A stretch of DNA of 64,000 nucleotides from Hawksworthiomyces lignivorus (taxonomy: Eukaryota; Ascomycota; Sordariomycetes; Ophiostomatales; Ophiostomataceae): positions 42,513 to 106,512 of the forward strand of contig NTMA01000124.1 of NCBI GenBank assembly GCA_002917075.1, given 5' to 3'. The translations under genes and the position numbers were made by a program. A model generated the notes under the pieces. It searched no databases. It had not been told where the DNA came from and saw only the letters and a program-made list of their open reading frames with translations. The first letter of the stretch is position 1; the number at the start of each line of letters is the position of its first letter. Shown here piece after piece: positions 1-11,500 of this stretch.

Positions 1-1527
1 ACTAAATCTGCCCGTAAAAGCGGCCCTATGAGACTGTCAGCATTTGAGGCTTTTTTTATTGTACCGCATAGTAGATGACAAGTTTCTGAGCATACCCAAG
101 GACTGTTCCGATCAGCGGAGCCACATAGCTGACGCCAACCATCGCTGCACTGAAATTGTATGGAGGGGCGCCGAGGATGAGAGACGCCGTCGCGTTCATC
201 ACAGTGAACCAGATCAAGTACGACCCGTACGAAAACCTTTGGCATTCTGGGTTAGAATATCTGCACTCGCTTCACTCTCCCAAAAACGCAGCGCTGGCAA
301 CATACCCTGCGTAGAAAATCACGGGCCATGTGAGAAAGAGCAGCTGCTGCTTGACCCTGTGGAAGAACCGATTGGGTCGGGGAGCATCTCGCAGGGCCAA
401 TTTCTGCCAGAACGATTTTAGAGCGTATACTTGACCCGGTGCCGTATTTGTCGAGCCCAGCTCGGACGGCGCCGCTGGAACGCCGTCTTTTTCGGGAGTT
501 GCCTTGCTCTCCAGAACGCCGGCAGTTTCCACCACATCTTCAACGACACCAATGGTAGTTCGATCGTAGTTGGTCTCTTCCATGAAGAAAAAGAGAAAGA
601 GAAAGGCAGCGGCGAGGAAAATGGCAAACCAGTAGAACACCCACTGGTAACCCTGGCCGTCATTGATGAATCCGCACATGATCGGAGCCAAATAACTGCT
701 GGCGCCTAGACAGAGTGCGTATATTCCCATGTATGTTCCGCGCTCATGTGCAAAGTACTACGTGACACGCCCGAGCCGGTTAGCACACCACCTAGAGATC
801 TTTGCAAGATACCATATGCCGCCTCACAAGAGAGACCTACCACATCAGTTACAGATATCTCTGGGAGGGCCTCAATTGGCGCTACAAAAAAGCCGCCAAT
901 CACATTTTTTGCTACCCACTGCCCGTTGGTCGAGGCATACGGACTCCACATGATGAGCGCCTGAACACCAGACATTAGTTACCCATGCCAACAATGCCAC
1001 ATCCCTAGAATATACGCACAATTGTGGCCAGAGACGATATAAGATACGTTGGTCGTTTTCCAAATTGTAGTGCAAAGGGCTGCCAAAACAGTAGACCCCA
1101 GCCACACAGGAGAAAGAAGTATCCTGTTCCAGCATTGAGATCGGCCACTACAGCGGGTTAACTAAGACGTTGCGTGGCAGCACCCCCGAGAATTCCAACG
1201 CACCTGACAAGTGGGTGGCCTCTGAGAGTGGAACGAGAACGGAGTAAACGACAGAGCTAGCCATTCCGACGAAGAGAACGTAACTACAGATGACATAGTT
1301 AATAACAGGTCTCACACTGATAACAAAACGGTTCTCACAGACATTGCTAGGCAAATCGTCGAGAGCGTCTTGCGCCTCGGCGTCCAGTTCAGAGGGTCAT
1401 CTGGATCGTTGGACGGCGTCGGAATGAGAACAATGTCCTTTTGCCCTCTGGCGTGTTTGGCTGCCACATCGTGATTGATGTCAACCAGATGGACAGTCCC
1501 AGGAATTGCGTCCTTGTCAATCATCAT
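1..1527 (-). CDS. MFS transporter, DHA1 drug/polyamine-type, 3' end outside the window
   Basis: Membrane transporter of the major facilitator superfamily, probably a drug:H+ antiporter; substrate unknown. The gene looks broken in any one frame, but seven exons join in phase: 1527-1343, 1283-1204, 1147-1020, 960-841, 757-306, 236-96 and 25-1 (continuing off the edge). The spliced protein starts [10 protein letters not shown], has the family's N-terminal [11 protein letters not shown] before TM1, then TM1 ([19 protein letters not shown]), [15 protein letters not shown], the GKRPTYL loop, [24 protein letters not shown] and [15 protein letters not shown], all typical of this fungal family. About 400 residues lie in the window and two or three helices are missing. 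Exon borders are by eye, but every phase agrees, so I read it as intact rather than as a pseudogene. Confidence 0.85.
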
Positions 1528-2053
1528 TTGCTATGCTCTTCTGTTTGCATAAAGTTAGGGATGTTGGCGCAGATGTTTGATGGCGATGGAACAAGAACGT
1601 GGCCCGGCCGGCATCGACGCCGAATTTATACTCTGGACGCTGTATACGACGATGTTCAGGTGAAATATGCATCTTGTTATCTTGGCATGTAAGAAATGCT
1701 CGCTTGGTAACCATTAATATGTATCTCAACCCGCGAGGACATTAGGAAAACGTCGTAAAAGGTGACCATTGGCTCAGGACAAGGAGTTCCGGAAATACTC
1801 CGCAACGCGGCGTTTGGCTCCGAATGCAATGAGGAACTCATATGTCATAAGCCGGTGGAGGGGAGCAGTAACCTTATCGCCCAAAAGGTTGGTCTAAGGC
1901 GGCGCAAAGTGTGGCCATTGGTCAGATTGTTTAGACGCAGTGCCTTTATCCTTGTCGCTTTCTGGGTGTAACTGCGATCTTGACCTTGCTGTGGCCGAAA
2001 AAGCCGAGCTACCTCTTATCTCTCTAGTGGACCCAGGTCCCTGGAGACTAAGG
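1528..2053. other. Intergenic, MFS promoter side
   Basis: This stretch lies between the start of the MFS gene and the stop of the next minus-strand gene. I see no coding frame with family features, no RNA gene and no repeat. It should hold the MFS promoter and the 3' UTR of the neighbouring transcription factor. Confidence 0.5.
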
Positions 2054-3804
2054 TTATATAGCTTCGTAGTTGTTGATTAGGCCAAAAACTCCGTTTCCAC
2101 CCAGCAGCATAGAAAGCCCATCATTGTGCTGGAAAATAGGTGGAGAGGCTTCTACCTCCGCGTTCGGATTTCCGTTGCGAGCTTGTGTCTTTGCCCAAAT
2201 TGTTTCCAGCGTCTCTGAAGTTCTTAAAAAGGTCACGGATTTCATTGTCTTCGCCATCAAAGTCAAGGTGTTCCTGATGATGTCAACTTGGTCGCAGCGC
2301 AGCGCCGCACTGCCAATGACTAGCAGAGGCCAAAAGTCTGTCCTCTCAAGCACGGAAAGTTGTACTAGCCACGTAGCTTCCAGAACATATTGCTGAACGA
2401 TAGGATCCGCCGCCGTCGCATCCGGCTGGAGCAGTTTAAAGATAAGAATTTGGAGAGCTAAGACAAATAGTCGAGCTCGTTGTCTGTACCGAAATGAAGA
2501 CATAGCTGTAGCTTGGGCCGGGGAGTCGCTGTCCGGTAAATTTGCCTGCTGCCAGACGCCGAGGGTGTCTCGTAAAGCTAGTACAGTCTGCAATGCGACA
2601 GCATCTAGAGGCATGCTATGAATCAGGTGCGTCAGGTCTGATAAAATTCTGTACAGTTGCCAGGGAACGCCAAGAACTGGCGAATTCTCTGCTTCGGATG
2701 CTGCAGGGAAAGGGTTCGAATCAAGGTACGGTTGAAGACAATTCCACAGCTCGTTGTCAGGCATCGGTATCGGATTGCCGTTGAAGATGGACCAGTTGAC
2801 AGTATGATACACAAATGCTTCGGCTGCAATCCGTGCAAAAACTTTATCGCTTATAGAACGCAGTTTATTTTCATTGGAGTTTAACCGCGTGCTTCCTTTG
2901 AGCTTCAAAATCTGTGCTGCGCCTTGAATATGAAGAAGTACCGGGGAAGATTCAGCCGCATTCCACGTCTATGCAAAATTGTGTCAGTCATCGATGAATA
3001 TATGCATGCAGCAAGGTTTGCTCCTAAATAAACTCCTTGCAATATCTTCGCCTTCTCATATTGTCTTGCTTACTTCAAACAAGTTAAGGTGAAGTACGTT
3101 GAAGAGCAGCCAATCTTCCGTCCCCTGGACTCGCTTATGCGCAATGTTATCACGGGTGATAGTGACGGCCTGCGCGTAGTACTTGAGCGCTAAGCTCCGA
3201 TATTCTGGAAACTGCCGAGACAGGTCAAGAGAGGCGCATGCCAGCAGCGGCTCCACCATCAGCTGCAGCCGAGGGAAGATGGATGACATCAGAAACGTCC
3301 TCTGGAATTCGGGGTGGGCGTGTCGGCTCAGAAGCATAGAGCACAGTCTTGATGAGTAATGGTTAAGAAGCCCTTGGTCGACTTCCAAGTTTAAGAAATC
3401 CGGGTAAGACTGTGCGAGATAGTTGCCTCCTAGAGAGCTGGTATGCCCGTCCACTGGTTGAGGTTTGATAGGAACTGGGGCCGACCGCAGAGCCTCTGCA
3501 ACGACTCTTGGGTGAGCGCTGGCGCTCGTCTGTGGAACAGCGCGTCGCAATCCCGCAGGAAGACGATTGGCTGGCCACGAGCACTCAAGCTGCCTCTTGG
3601 AACACGCGAGGCATGTGGGATGATGCTCATCACATTTCCGTCGACGAGCACGGCCTGCGTAATAAAGTCTAAGTGGAGAACGATAAACAAAAATTGACGC
3701 AAAGACATTCATTACTCACAGTTGTTGCATCCCGTCTTTGTCCTCAACGTCGCAGGTGGGCGGCGTTCTCTGCGCCTAGTCTTCATTCCCCCTTGGGTAG
3801 CCAT
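2054..3804 (-). CDS. Zn2Cys6 transcription factor (Fungal_trans_2-like)
   Basis: Fungal zinc binuclear-cluster regulator, nuclear. Three exons, 3804-3720, 3654-3074 and 2968-2054, give 526 residues with all phases agreeing. The 65-bp first intron splits the second cysteine codon of the cluster; joined, it reads TGCNNCRARRRKCDEHHPTC, followed by LACSKRQLECSW, so all six cysteines are present. The rest is a helical regulatory region (for example DQGLLNHYSSRLCSMLL, EYRSLALKYYAQAVT) like the Fungal_trans_2 group. The start was chosen as the ATG at 3804, which gives a short basic leader rich in Arg. It stands head-to-head with an amidase 386 bp away, so it may control that gene (inference). The target is unknown. 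Confidence 0.85.
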
Positions 3805-4190
3805 GTGCTGCGTAGATTCAGATTCGTTCGTTGTCTAGAAATAGATCGGCAAACTGCGGCGATGCATGCCCCAGGGCTTGTGATGGGTTATATGGAATTT
3901 AGCGAAATTCAAAGCCAGCCAATTAACACAGTTTCCGCGAACTAACCCGATGCTATCTTGGTCGCATTGCTATCTTTCGAACTTTGTGGGGAAGCTTGGT
4001 GTGGTCCGCAACGTCGAATGGGCACGCTTTCCGCAAAATCACACACCAAGTCTGATTCTCCGATTTATCTTACACAACTTAGGCCTCCATATGTTACTAG
4101 AGATGGGTATATTATTGCTAAATTTTCGTTCTCCTTCAACATGCAGGCTGCAGTTGGCACCCATCGTCTCAACTTTTTTGAACCGTAATC
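3805..4190. promoter_or_regulatory. Shared divergent promoter, transcription factor / amidase
   Basis: 386 bp between two gene starts pointing away from each other. It must hold both promoters. I did not find a convincing inverted CGG/CCG pair here by eye. Confidence 0.5.
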
Positions 4191-6102
4191 ATGGCTGCTG
4201 TCCAAGACTGGGAAATTATTGCTTCGGAGAAACGCCGATCGTGCTTTGAGAAGATTCCAAAAGAATGGCTTCTTCCTGCCTCTGTCCTAGCTGACATCAA
4301 TGAAACATCAAACAAGAATGTTCTCCAGGTCCCACGAGAATGTGGTATTTTGTCTGCTGAAGAAATAGACATCACGGAGAGCTACGACGCCACAGAATTG
4401 TTGCAGAAGCTTGCGTCTTCGGGGTTCTCGGCAATTTCAGTTGCTACAGCGTTTTGCAAAAGGGCAGCGATTGCCCAACAGCTGGTATGTTTGGATGCTG
4501 CTAATCATGGCAAACGGAACTCACTGTTAATCCGCTAATGAAAACAGACCAGTTGTTTGACAGAGATCTTCTTTGACGAGGCCCTGGTACGGGCCAAATT
4601 TCTGGATGATTACCTTGCTACTGAAAAGAAGCCTTTTGGGCCTTTACATGGCCTGCCAATCAGTGTCAAGGTGTGCTAGTTAATCTACTACTTCATCATG
4701 GAGCTTCTTCATTGCTGATTTGAAAGGACTCCTTCCATTACATTGGACAAGAATCCACGCTAGGCTATGTGTCGTTCGTTGGAAAGTCCACCGCCACGGC
4801 CTACAGTCCGTTGATCCAACTGCTGCTGGACCTTGGTGCTGTTCTCTACGTGAAGTCCAACATCCCGCAGACTCTTATGGTGAGATTATCTTTACCGCTA
4901 AATTTAAACTTGAGTCTAACTATTGACATGTGTTGAAAACAGACCGCAGACTCGGAAAATCATGTGTTTGGGAGAACGTTGAATCCTCATAGGCTTTCTT
5001 TGACAGCTGGAGGCTCCAGTGGCGGCGAAGGTGCGATCGTGGGTATGCGGGCTGCATTAATCGGTGTTGGCACAGACATCGGCGGATCAATCCGCGTTCC
5101 TGCTCTCTGCTGTGGGGTATATGGTTACAGGCCTTCGGCAAGTCGTGTCCCCTACGGAGGGCAATCTATCCCGGGACGTGTAGGTTCTCCTGGCGTGTTG
5201 GCATCAGCTGGCCCTCTGACCACGTCCTATCGTGATGTGCGGTTATTCATGGAGACCGTGATCTCAAAAATGCCTTGGGATTACGACCACAGTGCCTCCC
5301 ATATTCTCTGGAGAACGGTTCCGAAAAAGGAGGTCTTGACGATTGGCATCCTGCCGACAGACCCTGTGTTCCCTCTGCATCCGCCGGTGGTGCGCGCTCT
5401 TAAATCGGCACTAGAGAAGTTGAAGGCAGCGGGTCACAACTTGGTGCAGCTCGACAAGGTGCCGAGCATTTTGACTGCCAACCAGCAGATCATTGAGCTC
5501 TATTCTCTAGACCCTGCAATGACACCATTCCAAAACATCGCTGCAAGTGGAGAGCCGAAAATACGATCCGTCGCAGAATCGCCGTTCATCTCAAAGCGCA
5601 ACGGACATCTGACTATGGATGATCTCTACAATATGAACGCGACAAGGGCTCAATGCCTAAGAGAGTGGCACAAGGTATGGACAGAAAATGGTATCGATGT
5701 TATCGTTGGCCCTGTGGCAGAGACAACAGCTATGCCGCATGACACGTTTGGAAATACGCCATATACGACGCTATGGAACTACCTTGATGTAAGCTAATGC
5801 CTCCCCCGCTTTATTTTGATAAAAAAACACTCCTAACATTTGACAGTATCCTTCTCTCGTTATCCCATACCTCAAGGCAGACAAATCTATTGATATCGAA
5901 GATGGCTTCACTTCATACAAGCCTTGTAAGCCCAGCCCGGTTGTTGTCATCGTGCTTGCTTGGATGCTGACCTTGAATTCATACAGATAACGCCGAAGCA
6001 ACAGACGGAGCGCCGACAGCCATCCAGGTTGCAGCACGCACCTTGTTTGACGAAGAACTTCTCGAGGCTGCGGATACCATAGCAAAGGTTCTTGCATCGT
6101 AA
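4191..6102 (+). CDS. Amidase, acetamidase family (amidase signature)
   Basis: Amide hydrolase of the amidase-signature family, releasing ammonia and a carboxylic acid; cytosolic, no signal peptide. Six exons (4191-4484, 4548-4670, 4727-4879, 4943-5788, 5847-5925, 5987-6102) join in phase to 536 residues, the size of fungal acetamidases. The Ser-cis-Ser-Lys triad is visible: Lys in GLPISVKD, Ser in the glycine-rich GGSSGGEGA, and the nucleophile Ser in GTDIGGSIRVP. The C-terminal part has EWHKVWTENGIDVIVGPVAE and NYLDYPSLVIPYLK, normal for the family. The exact substrate (acetamide or another amide) cannot be read from the sequence. The divergent Zn2Cys6 gene is a candidate regulator. Confidence 0.92.
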
Positions 6103-6583
6103 GCGGTAAAACACTGTACATTAGTCTGCAGCAACGAAATCGACCATAGATGTAGTCTTAAAGAGACATACAAGCTTATAATTAGATGTTCACTTCATCA
6201 TATGCAAACAACTTGTGATATGCCAAGAGTCTTAGTTCCAGAGAGGTTTGTCAGGTATTTCGTACCTATGTTTCTTGTGTTTCGTTGTTCCAAGCGGCTG
6301 CTTCGAATTATCAGGTCTACGAAGCAGCGGGGCAGCTAAGAACAAGACCATTTCCGCTGCATCTTGAGGGCCCAATTCCCATTGGTCACCCAAGCACTTC
6401 TAAATAGATTCATCACCTTCCTGGAAATAATGCAGTGCGGACAGAAAACCGTAAGGCCGTTTGATTGGGAAATCTCCTATGTTCTACCTAAGTACTCCGT
6501 ACGAATGCGCCGTCATGCAAAATGGTTCCTGACCGACAAAGTTGGTGCCACGTCCTTGTTCCTCCAGCTGCTCCCACTCGAGC
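6103..6583. other. Intergenic between convergent genes
   Basis: Holds the 3' ends of the amidase and of the GPI-type protein gene. It contains one TACTCCGTAC element (6493-6502), a short sequence that recurs elsewhere in the window. I see nothing else. Confidence 0.5.
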
Positions 6584-7276
6584 TTACAGCAGAGCCATGC
6601 CGGCAGCACCGATGACGGCAGCCAGACCCATAAGGCTGCCAACGGCACCGGTGGCCGCAGCGCCCGTCGGTACAGTCGTGGCAGCACCCGTCCGGGTACC
6701 CGTAGGTGTCGTGTTGGTGCCAAAGACGGTGCGCGTGGTGCCGTCCGTGACGACGATGCCTGGCGGCTGCGAGGTGTTGTTGGACAAGGGCGTGGTGCGG
6801 GGACCGCCGACGGTAGTCGTGGTGCCGCCAGGGCCCGAGATGATGACAACGCCCGGCTGCGAGAAGATGTCGGAGTTGAGGCTGGCGCTGCTGGCAGCGC
6901 TGGCGGTGTTAGCCGCATCGGGGCTCGTAGTGCTGGTGGTGAAGCCGAAGCTGGACGCCGCTCCCGTGGCGACCGGCGTGGAGGACGGCACGGCAGCGTT
7001 GCCGCCGAATCCGGGCAGGAAGCTGGGCGTCACCGTGGCGGTGCCCGTGTAGCCGGCGCAGCCGGGCTTGGTGGTGATGGGCGGGGCGCGGCCGCCGCCG
7101 CAGTCGATGAAGTCGCAGATCTCACCGGTGCCCGGGACATACCAGATGAGGCTGGCGACGCCGTTGGAGAAGGTTTCGGACGACGTACAGCCGGCCAGAT
7201 CCGTGCGGGCGAGGACTGCGGCCGGCAGGAGAGCGGCAGCTGCCGCGAGGAAAAGAGTGCGTGGCTGGGACAGCAT
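6584..7276 (-). CDS. Secreted Ser/Thr-rich GPI-anchored-type surface protein
   Basis: Single-exon gene, 230 residues. The N-terminus (MLSQPRTLFLAAAAALLPAA...LA) is a signal peptide. A small cysteine-bearing head follows (about residues 25-75) with GEICDFIDCGGGRAPP and KPGCAGYTGT, which I recall as a conserved fungal surface-protein head of unknown function. Residues about 80-200 are rich in Thr, Ser, Ala and Gly, a typical O-glycosylated stalk, with three N-glycosylation sequons (NNTS and NTT types). The protein ends in a small-residue stretch and a hydrophobic tail (GSLMGLAAVIGAAGMALL) without charged residues, as expected for a GPI-attachment signal. Function unknown; a cell-wall or plasma-membrane role is inferred from layout only. 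Confidence 0.75.
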   Translation of the reverse strand: MLSQPRTLFLAAAAALLPAAVLARTDLAGCTSSETFSNGVASLIWYVPGTGEICDFIDCGGGRAPPITTKPGCAGYTGTATVTPSFLPGFGGNAAVPSSTPVATGAASSFGFTTSTTSPDAANTASAASSASLNSDIFSQPGVVIISGPGGTTTTVGGPRTTPLSNNTSQPPGIVVTDGTTRTVFGTNTTPTGTRTGAATTVPTGAAATGAVGSLMGLAAVIGAAGMALL

Positions 7277-8583
7277 TGTTCCTTTTCCGAGAGATATGCT
7301 TTGTAAACGAGTGATGTGCTTGGTTGGCTAGGCTGATGAAAACGAGCGTGTATGTAAGAAACGAGAGTAGTGCCGTGTAGACCAAGAAGAGGCAAACGAA
7401 GGAAACGGTCTCGACCAAAAAAAGGAAAAGCACTGAGATATATGCGGAAAGTTGAAAGAATCACCCAGATCCTCGGAAAGCGTGGAAAAGAAAACGAACG
7501 ACCTAAGCCCAACCTGCCACCTCTTCTGTCAGCTCTCGAGACCAGGAAAGGGGTCCACAGCGCGCCACTATGTACGTGGAACCACGTCAAAACATGGATG
7601 CAGGTCCAATGGCAAAAAGAGAAACCTCGTATTTGACTCCAAAAGTTTGGTACGGGGTACAGTGTTGTTAGGGGCTAGCGTTTTGTGCTAAAGTGTGTTT
7701 GGATGGTTGGCCCTGTATTCGCCCCCAATTGCCCCTTCCAAGCCCCTTTGCCAAGAGTTTTTGAGCTTAAAATAAGATTATTTTTTTCTCTTCCTCCTAT
7801 GACGCTTGTAGTCTTCCCAGACGAGATTTTGGGTGTCCCAAGCGGACCAGTTCCGATGAATCCGACTGTTGTACTCGTACTAGTACTCTGCAAGCGGCCG
7901 CTCTCTCTCTGCGAGTCATGAACTGGTCTACAGGGGTAATAAATGTTAAATCTGTACATTGGTTTTAGTGCAATTTCTATGCCGAGTGAAGTACCTTCTG
8001 TTTCTTTTTTTAAATGTGATATTGCAGTTTTCTCTGCTTTTCCTTGTCTTTCTGTTGCTACATACAAGTCGCAGGCTTGACTTTGGCAGCCCTGGCCTTC
8101 CAACACTGTACTGGGAAGAGGCCAATAACATTTATTGCCCTGGATCTTTAATCGTTCCGACTCCTCCTGGCCGCCACAAGGCGCCTCTGCCGATGCCCGC
8201 CATGCATGGCGGGCTTGGCCAGCGATTAACCAACCAAAGGAAGGAAATTCGAAAGCTTATGGGGTTTTCTGGAACCTTTCATAACAGCGCTCCATGTACA
8301 GGGGTATCGCCGGCTTCCTATTTTCACATACCAGTGCGATAATACGGAGTATTGGCAAGTGATCCACGCTTTTGATATTCACCTAATATTAATCCCAGAA
8401 CTCGGTTGCTTCCACTCTCCTTCTGATGGTATTTAATATTATTGAACATCCACTTCCCCAGCATCATGTGCTGAAGAAAGAAACAAAACCCATATTTGAG
8501 TACTCCACACAACTCCAGTAGATGTGATGCGCAAATGATCATGTCAATGCAATCTCTGCCGAGTCATTCTTTCTCTTAGGTTC
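7277..8583. other. Intergenic: promoter/5' leader of the surface-protein gene
   Basis: About 1.3 kb with no supported gene. On the minus strand it is pyrimidine-rich just upstream of the surface-protein start, like many well-expressed fungal promoters. It contains a 20-bp perfect palindrome (8195-8214, separate entry) and a TACGGAGTA element at 8343-8351. Confidence 0.5.
8195..8214. repeat. 20-bp perfect palindrome
   Basis: GCCCGCCATGCATGGCGGGC reads the same on both strands and is far more GC-rich than its surroundings. It lies between the surface-protein promoter and the 3' end of the GTPase gene. It could be a dimeric protein site or a hairpin; nothing in the sequence decides. Confidence 0.8.
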
Positions 8584-11500
8584 CTACTGCACCTCTTCAC
8601 TCTGCTGTTCTTCCTCTTTGCTTCTAGCAGCCTTCCCTCTTCTTCTTTTTGGAGATTTTTGTGCGGCGACACCACCAACAGGAGCTTTGCGCTTGTAGGT
8701 CCGCTTTGGTTTTGGCTGCGGCTTTGGGAGCTCCTCATCGTCAACGTCGGACAGAATTTCGGCCGGGTCCAGCTCAAACTGGGCTTGATACTCTGTCGGG
8801 ATGGCGGTACTCAATTCTTTGCCGCGTACCTTGCTGAACATATCCGGCACTCTCCAGTCGCTCTGCCACTTGACCAGGAGTGGGCTCACTGCGGAGCGCA
8901 GCTCCGGAAGCGTCTTCTGGCCAGGATATGGCCAGCCCTCAGCGCTGTTGTCGTTGCTACCGACTACGTTTGTGCCGTCAGCTCCTATCTCCGTTTTCGT
9001 TAGAGCGCTGACCATTGCCTCAATCTGCGTTTTGATTTTTTCCAATCCTTCTCCCCAGATCTGCCCGAGGGACTCCTCGAACGTAGTAATGTTGTCTGCG
9101 ATCTTCTTCTCCATCTCTTCGACAGCCTTTTTGATGAGCCGTGTCGCCTTTTCTTTGCCACACCTGTAAAGAACTTCGTGGCGGCTCTTTACAATGCCCT
9201 TTCCTAGAAGTGTGCCATGCAGTGTCAGTTTATGAAATGACGATACTACAATTGTTCTACCCACTGGGCCACTTCCAGAGGGTTAGGACCCGCGATCTTA
9301 CCTCGTATTTTTAGCGCATCGTCAAAAGCCGGACCCCACCCACGTTGCAATACCTCATCTACCGTTGGGTGAACTGCCTGTGCTCTCTTGGCTATCTCAA
9401 ACATGGCTCTTTCAACATTGTCGATGACAAAATCTCGTATGGCCATGATGGCGGTGAGCTGCTCAGCCAGGTACGCATCTCGACCAGGGAAATACAGCGG
9501 GAGGAGCTCTCGGACTTTGGCCAGAGACACCTCCCAAACATCACCGATATGCATGCTGACCTGCTTCGTTTCCCCGGGAAGCCTTCGATGGAAGGCGTCG
9601 GTCCACATGTCCATCACCTCCAATAGGACGACCGTTGCCCTTGGCGTGTCAGCTGCGTCAGTCTAGCTCACACCGGCCGGTGAAAAGGAACGGCAGACTC
9701 ACATATCTTCCATCCAGCTGTACAGCATTGGATATGCTCCACCGCTGACGTACCGAGCGCCTCTCCGTCGAATGATGGCCGCGTGTATGCACCAGTGCAT
9801 GTTTTTCTTATCGGATGGCTCACTTCCCCGTGGATTTCGCTGCGGCCATAGAGCGATCTTCTTTAAAACTTCGGCCCGACACTTTGGCTTAAAATTTTGC
9901 TTCTTACCAGTTGCTGCTCTTAAGGATCGGAGGTACGTAAGGGGATTGCAGTGGTGAACTTTTTCAACTAGCTCCTCCCCGTAGATTTTGAGATTCTAGA
10001 GTTTTGCAAGGTAAGCTTGTTGAACAATAAAAACAGCGCTCGAATAGATAACAAAAGCCAAAAGCACATACATCCATCATATTCTCTTCAAATGGACTGA
10101 GGAGATCTTTCAATACTAGATGTGGCTGCTCAATCGTTTGCATTCCAAAATGCTCTTCATTGAATATGGTTTTCAGGAGCTCGAGAAGTACATGTAAGCG
10201 CCGCAAGAGAGATGTGGCGTGAGCTCTTCGTAGGGGAATGGTAGCGTCACGTAGCCAGGTTCGCAGAGCCGGTATTCCTGTGTAATTTTCATCAGGGTAT
10301 CCAACAGTGGGTGCTAAATCTTCCTGGGTCAGTTTGAAGTAGGAACTGGCACTTACAGGGATGACGGAAATAGGAACGTCATCAGCTTCAGCAACAGATT
10401 CTCCATCAGTGTCTCCTGCGTTCTGCGATGACGGAGAAGTCCTCTTGCGCCTAAACTGTCCCTGAATCTTGTTCTTTACAATTTCATTGCGAACTTGAGA
10501 GCATTGGAATGCTAGTGTCGCTATTGTGTTTGCATGCAACTTTTGCAGAGGCTCCTGCTTGTCTATTAATTCTGCGACCAATTCCTTCGCTAGAATCAAA
10601 TCTCTTTTAAATACTTCGAGGTCAAGGAAATCTTGCCAGTGAAAGATACGTTAACTCGTGCACTAATTTTCCGTGTCCTCAACTTAAGCACGCCCAGAAA
10701 GGAAAAGAGGATGAAGAGGAGAAGACTTACCATTTGCCTTTTCTGCAATTTTGCATTCTGCATTGATCTCTTTTTCCTGCTTCCTTGCATTGGCCAGCTG
10801 CGCCTTTGTGTTTCGCAGCTTATTCCGTGCAGACTTCAGTATTTTATTGTTTCGGTGCAAGTCCTTGTCATCGGAATATTTGAGGGCGGTTTTCAAATAG
10901 CCCTCCCAGTCAAAGTCGTCCACCTTTGAGATGGCCGCGCAAAAAGCACGTTGAGTGAGACGGTTGTCCATCTTCATTCTCACCCGCTGATTGTCCGAGA
11001 TGAGCTTAGCTGCCACAGACTCGTCTGCTGCGCGCATGGCAGGAGACACAACGATGGTCACATCTAAATTGTCAAAGCGTTCTTGGGCAATCTTGGCGCG
11101 CATCTCCACTGCATCTCCCAGACCTGGAAGATCCTCCAGAGTCACCCCGTTCTCCAGGATCCTTGACGGAACATAAAGATCGACACGCTCAAGTAGAGGC
11201 CATAGTGATACCTCTGTGCCGTCAGGTCGACAAATATCTGGACACGACGTGCAGTCAAGGTACGGCTTAATCTTGTCTGAAAAGTTTTCGAGGTCCCCGT
11301 CTGAAAAGTGCTTGACCTTAGATAACAACTTGGTGACCTCCTCATTATCTGCTAAAAGATCAGCTGCCGTCATGTCACGGAGGTCGTCTTCATCGAAACC
11401 CCAAACTGCCTTTATGGGAGCAATGGTGCGTGACATATCAATTCGGTCTACGCCATAATCAAGACTGTGGAAACTGCCATTAGCAAAAGACTCTCCTGGA

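Noticed and set aside
1..1527. MFS gene looks frame-broken and pseudogenised
   Set aside because: Six short introns with sound ends restore one continuous frame through all conserved motifs.
6522..7306. Long + strand frames over the surface-protein gene
   Set aside because: Complement of a repetitive Ser/Thr/Ala coding region; no start context or family features.
9850..9910. GTAAG at 9907 as an intron donor in the GTPase gene
   Set aside because: The frame is open straight through and downstream acceptors give wrong phases, so exon 4 reads on.
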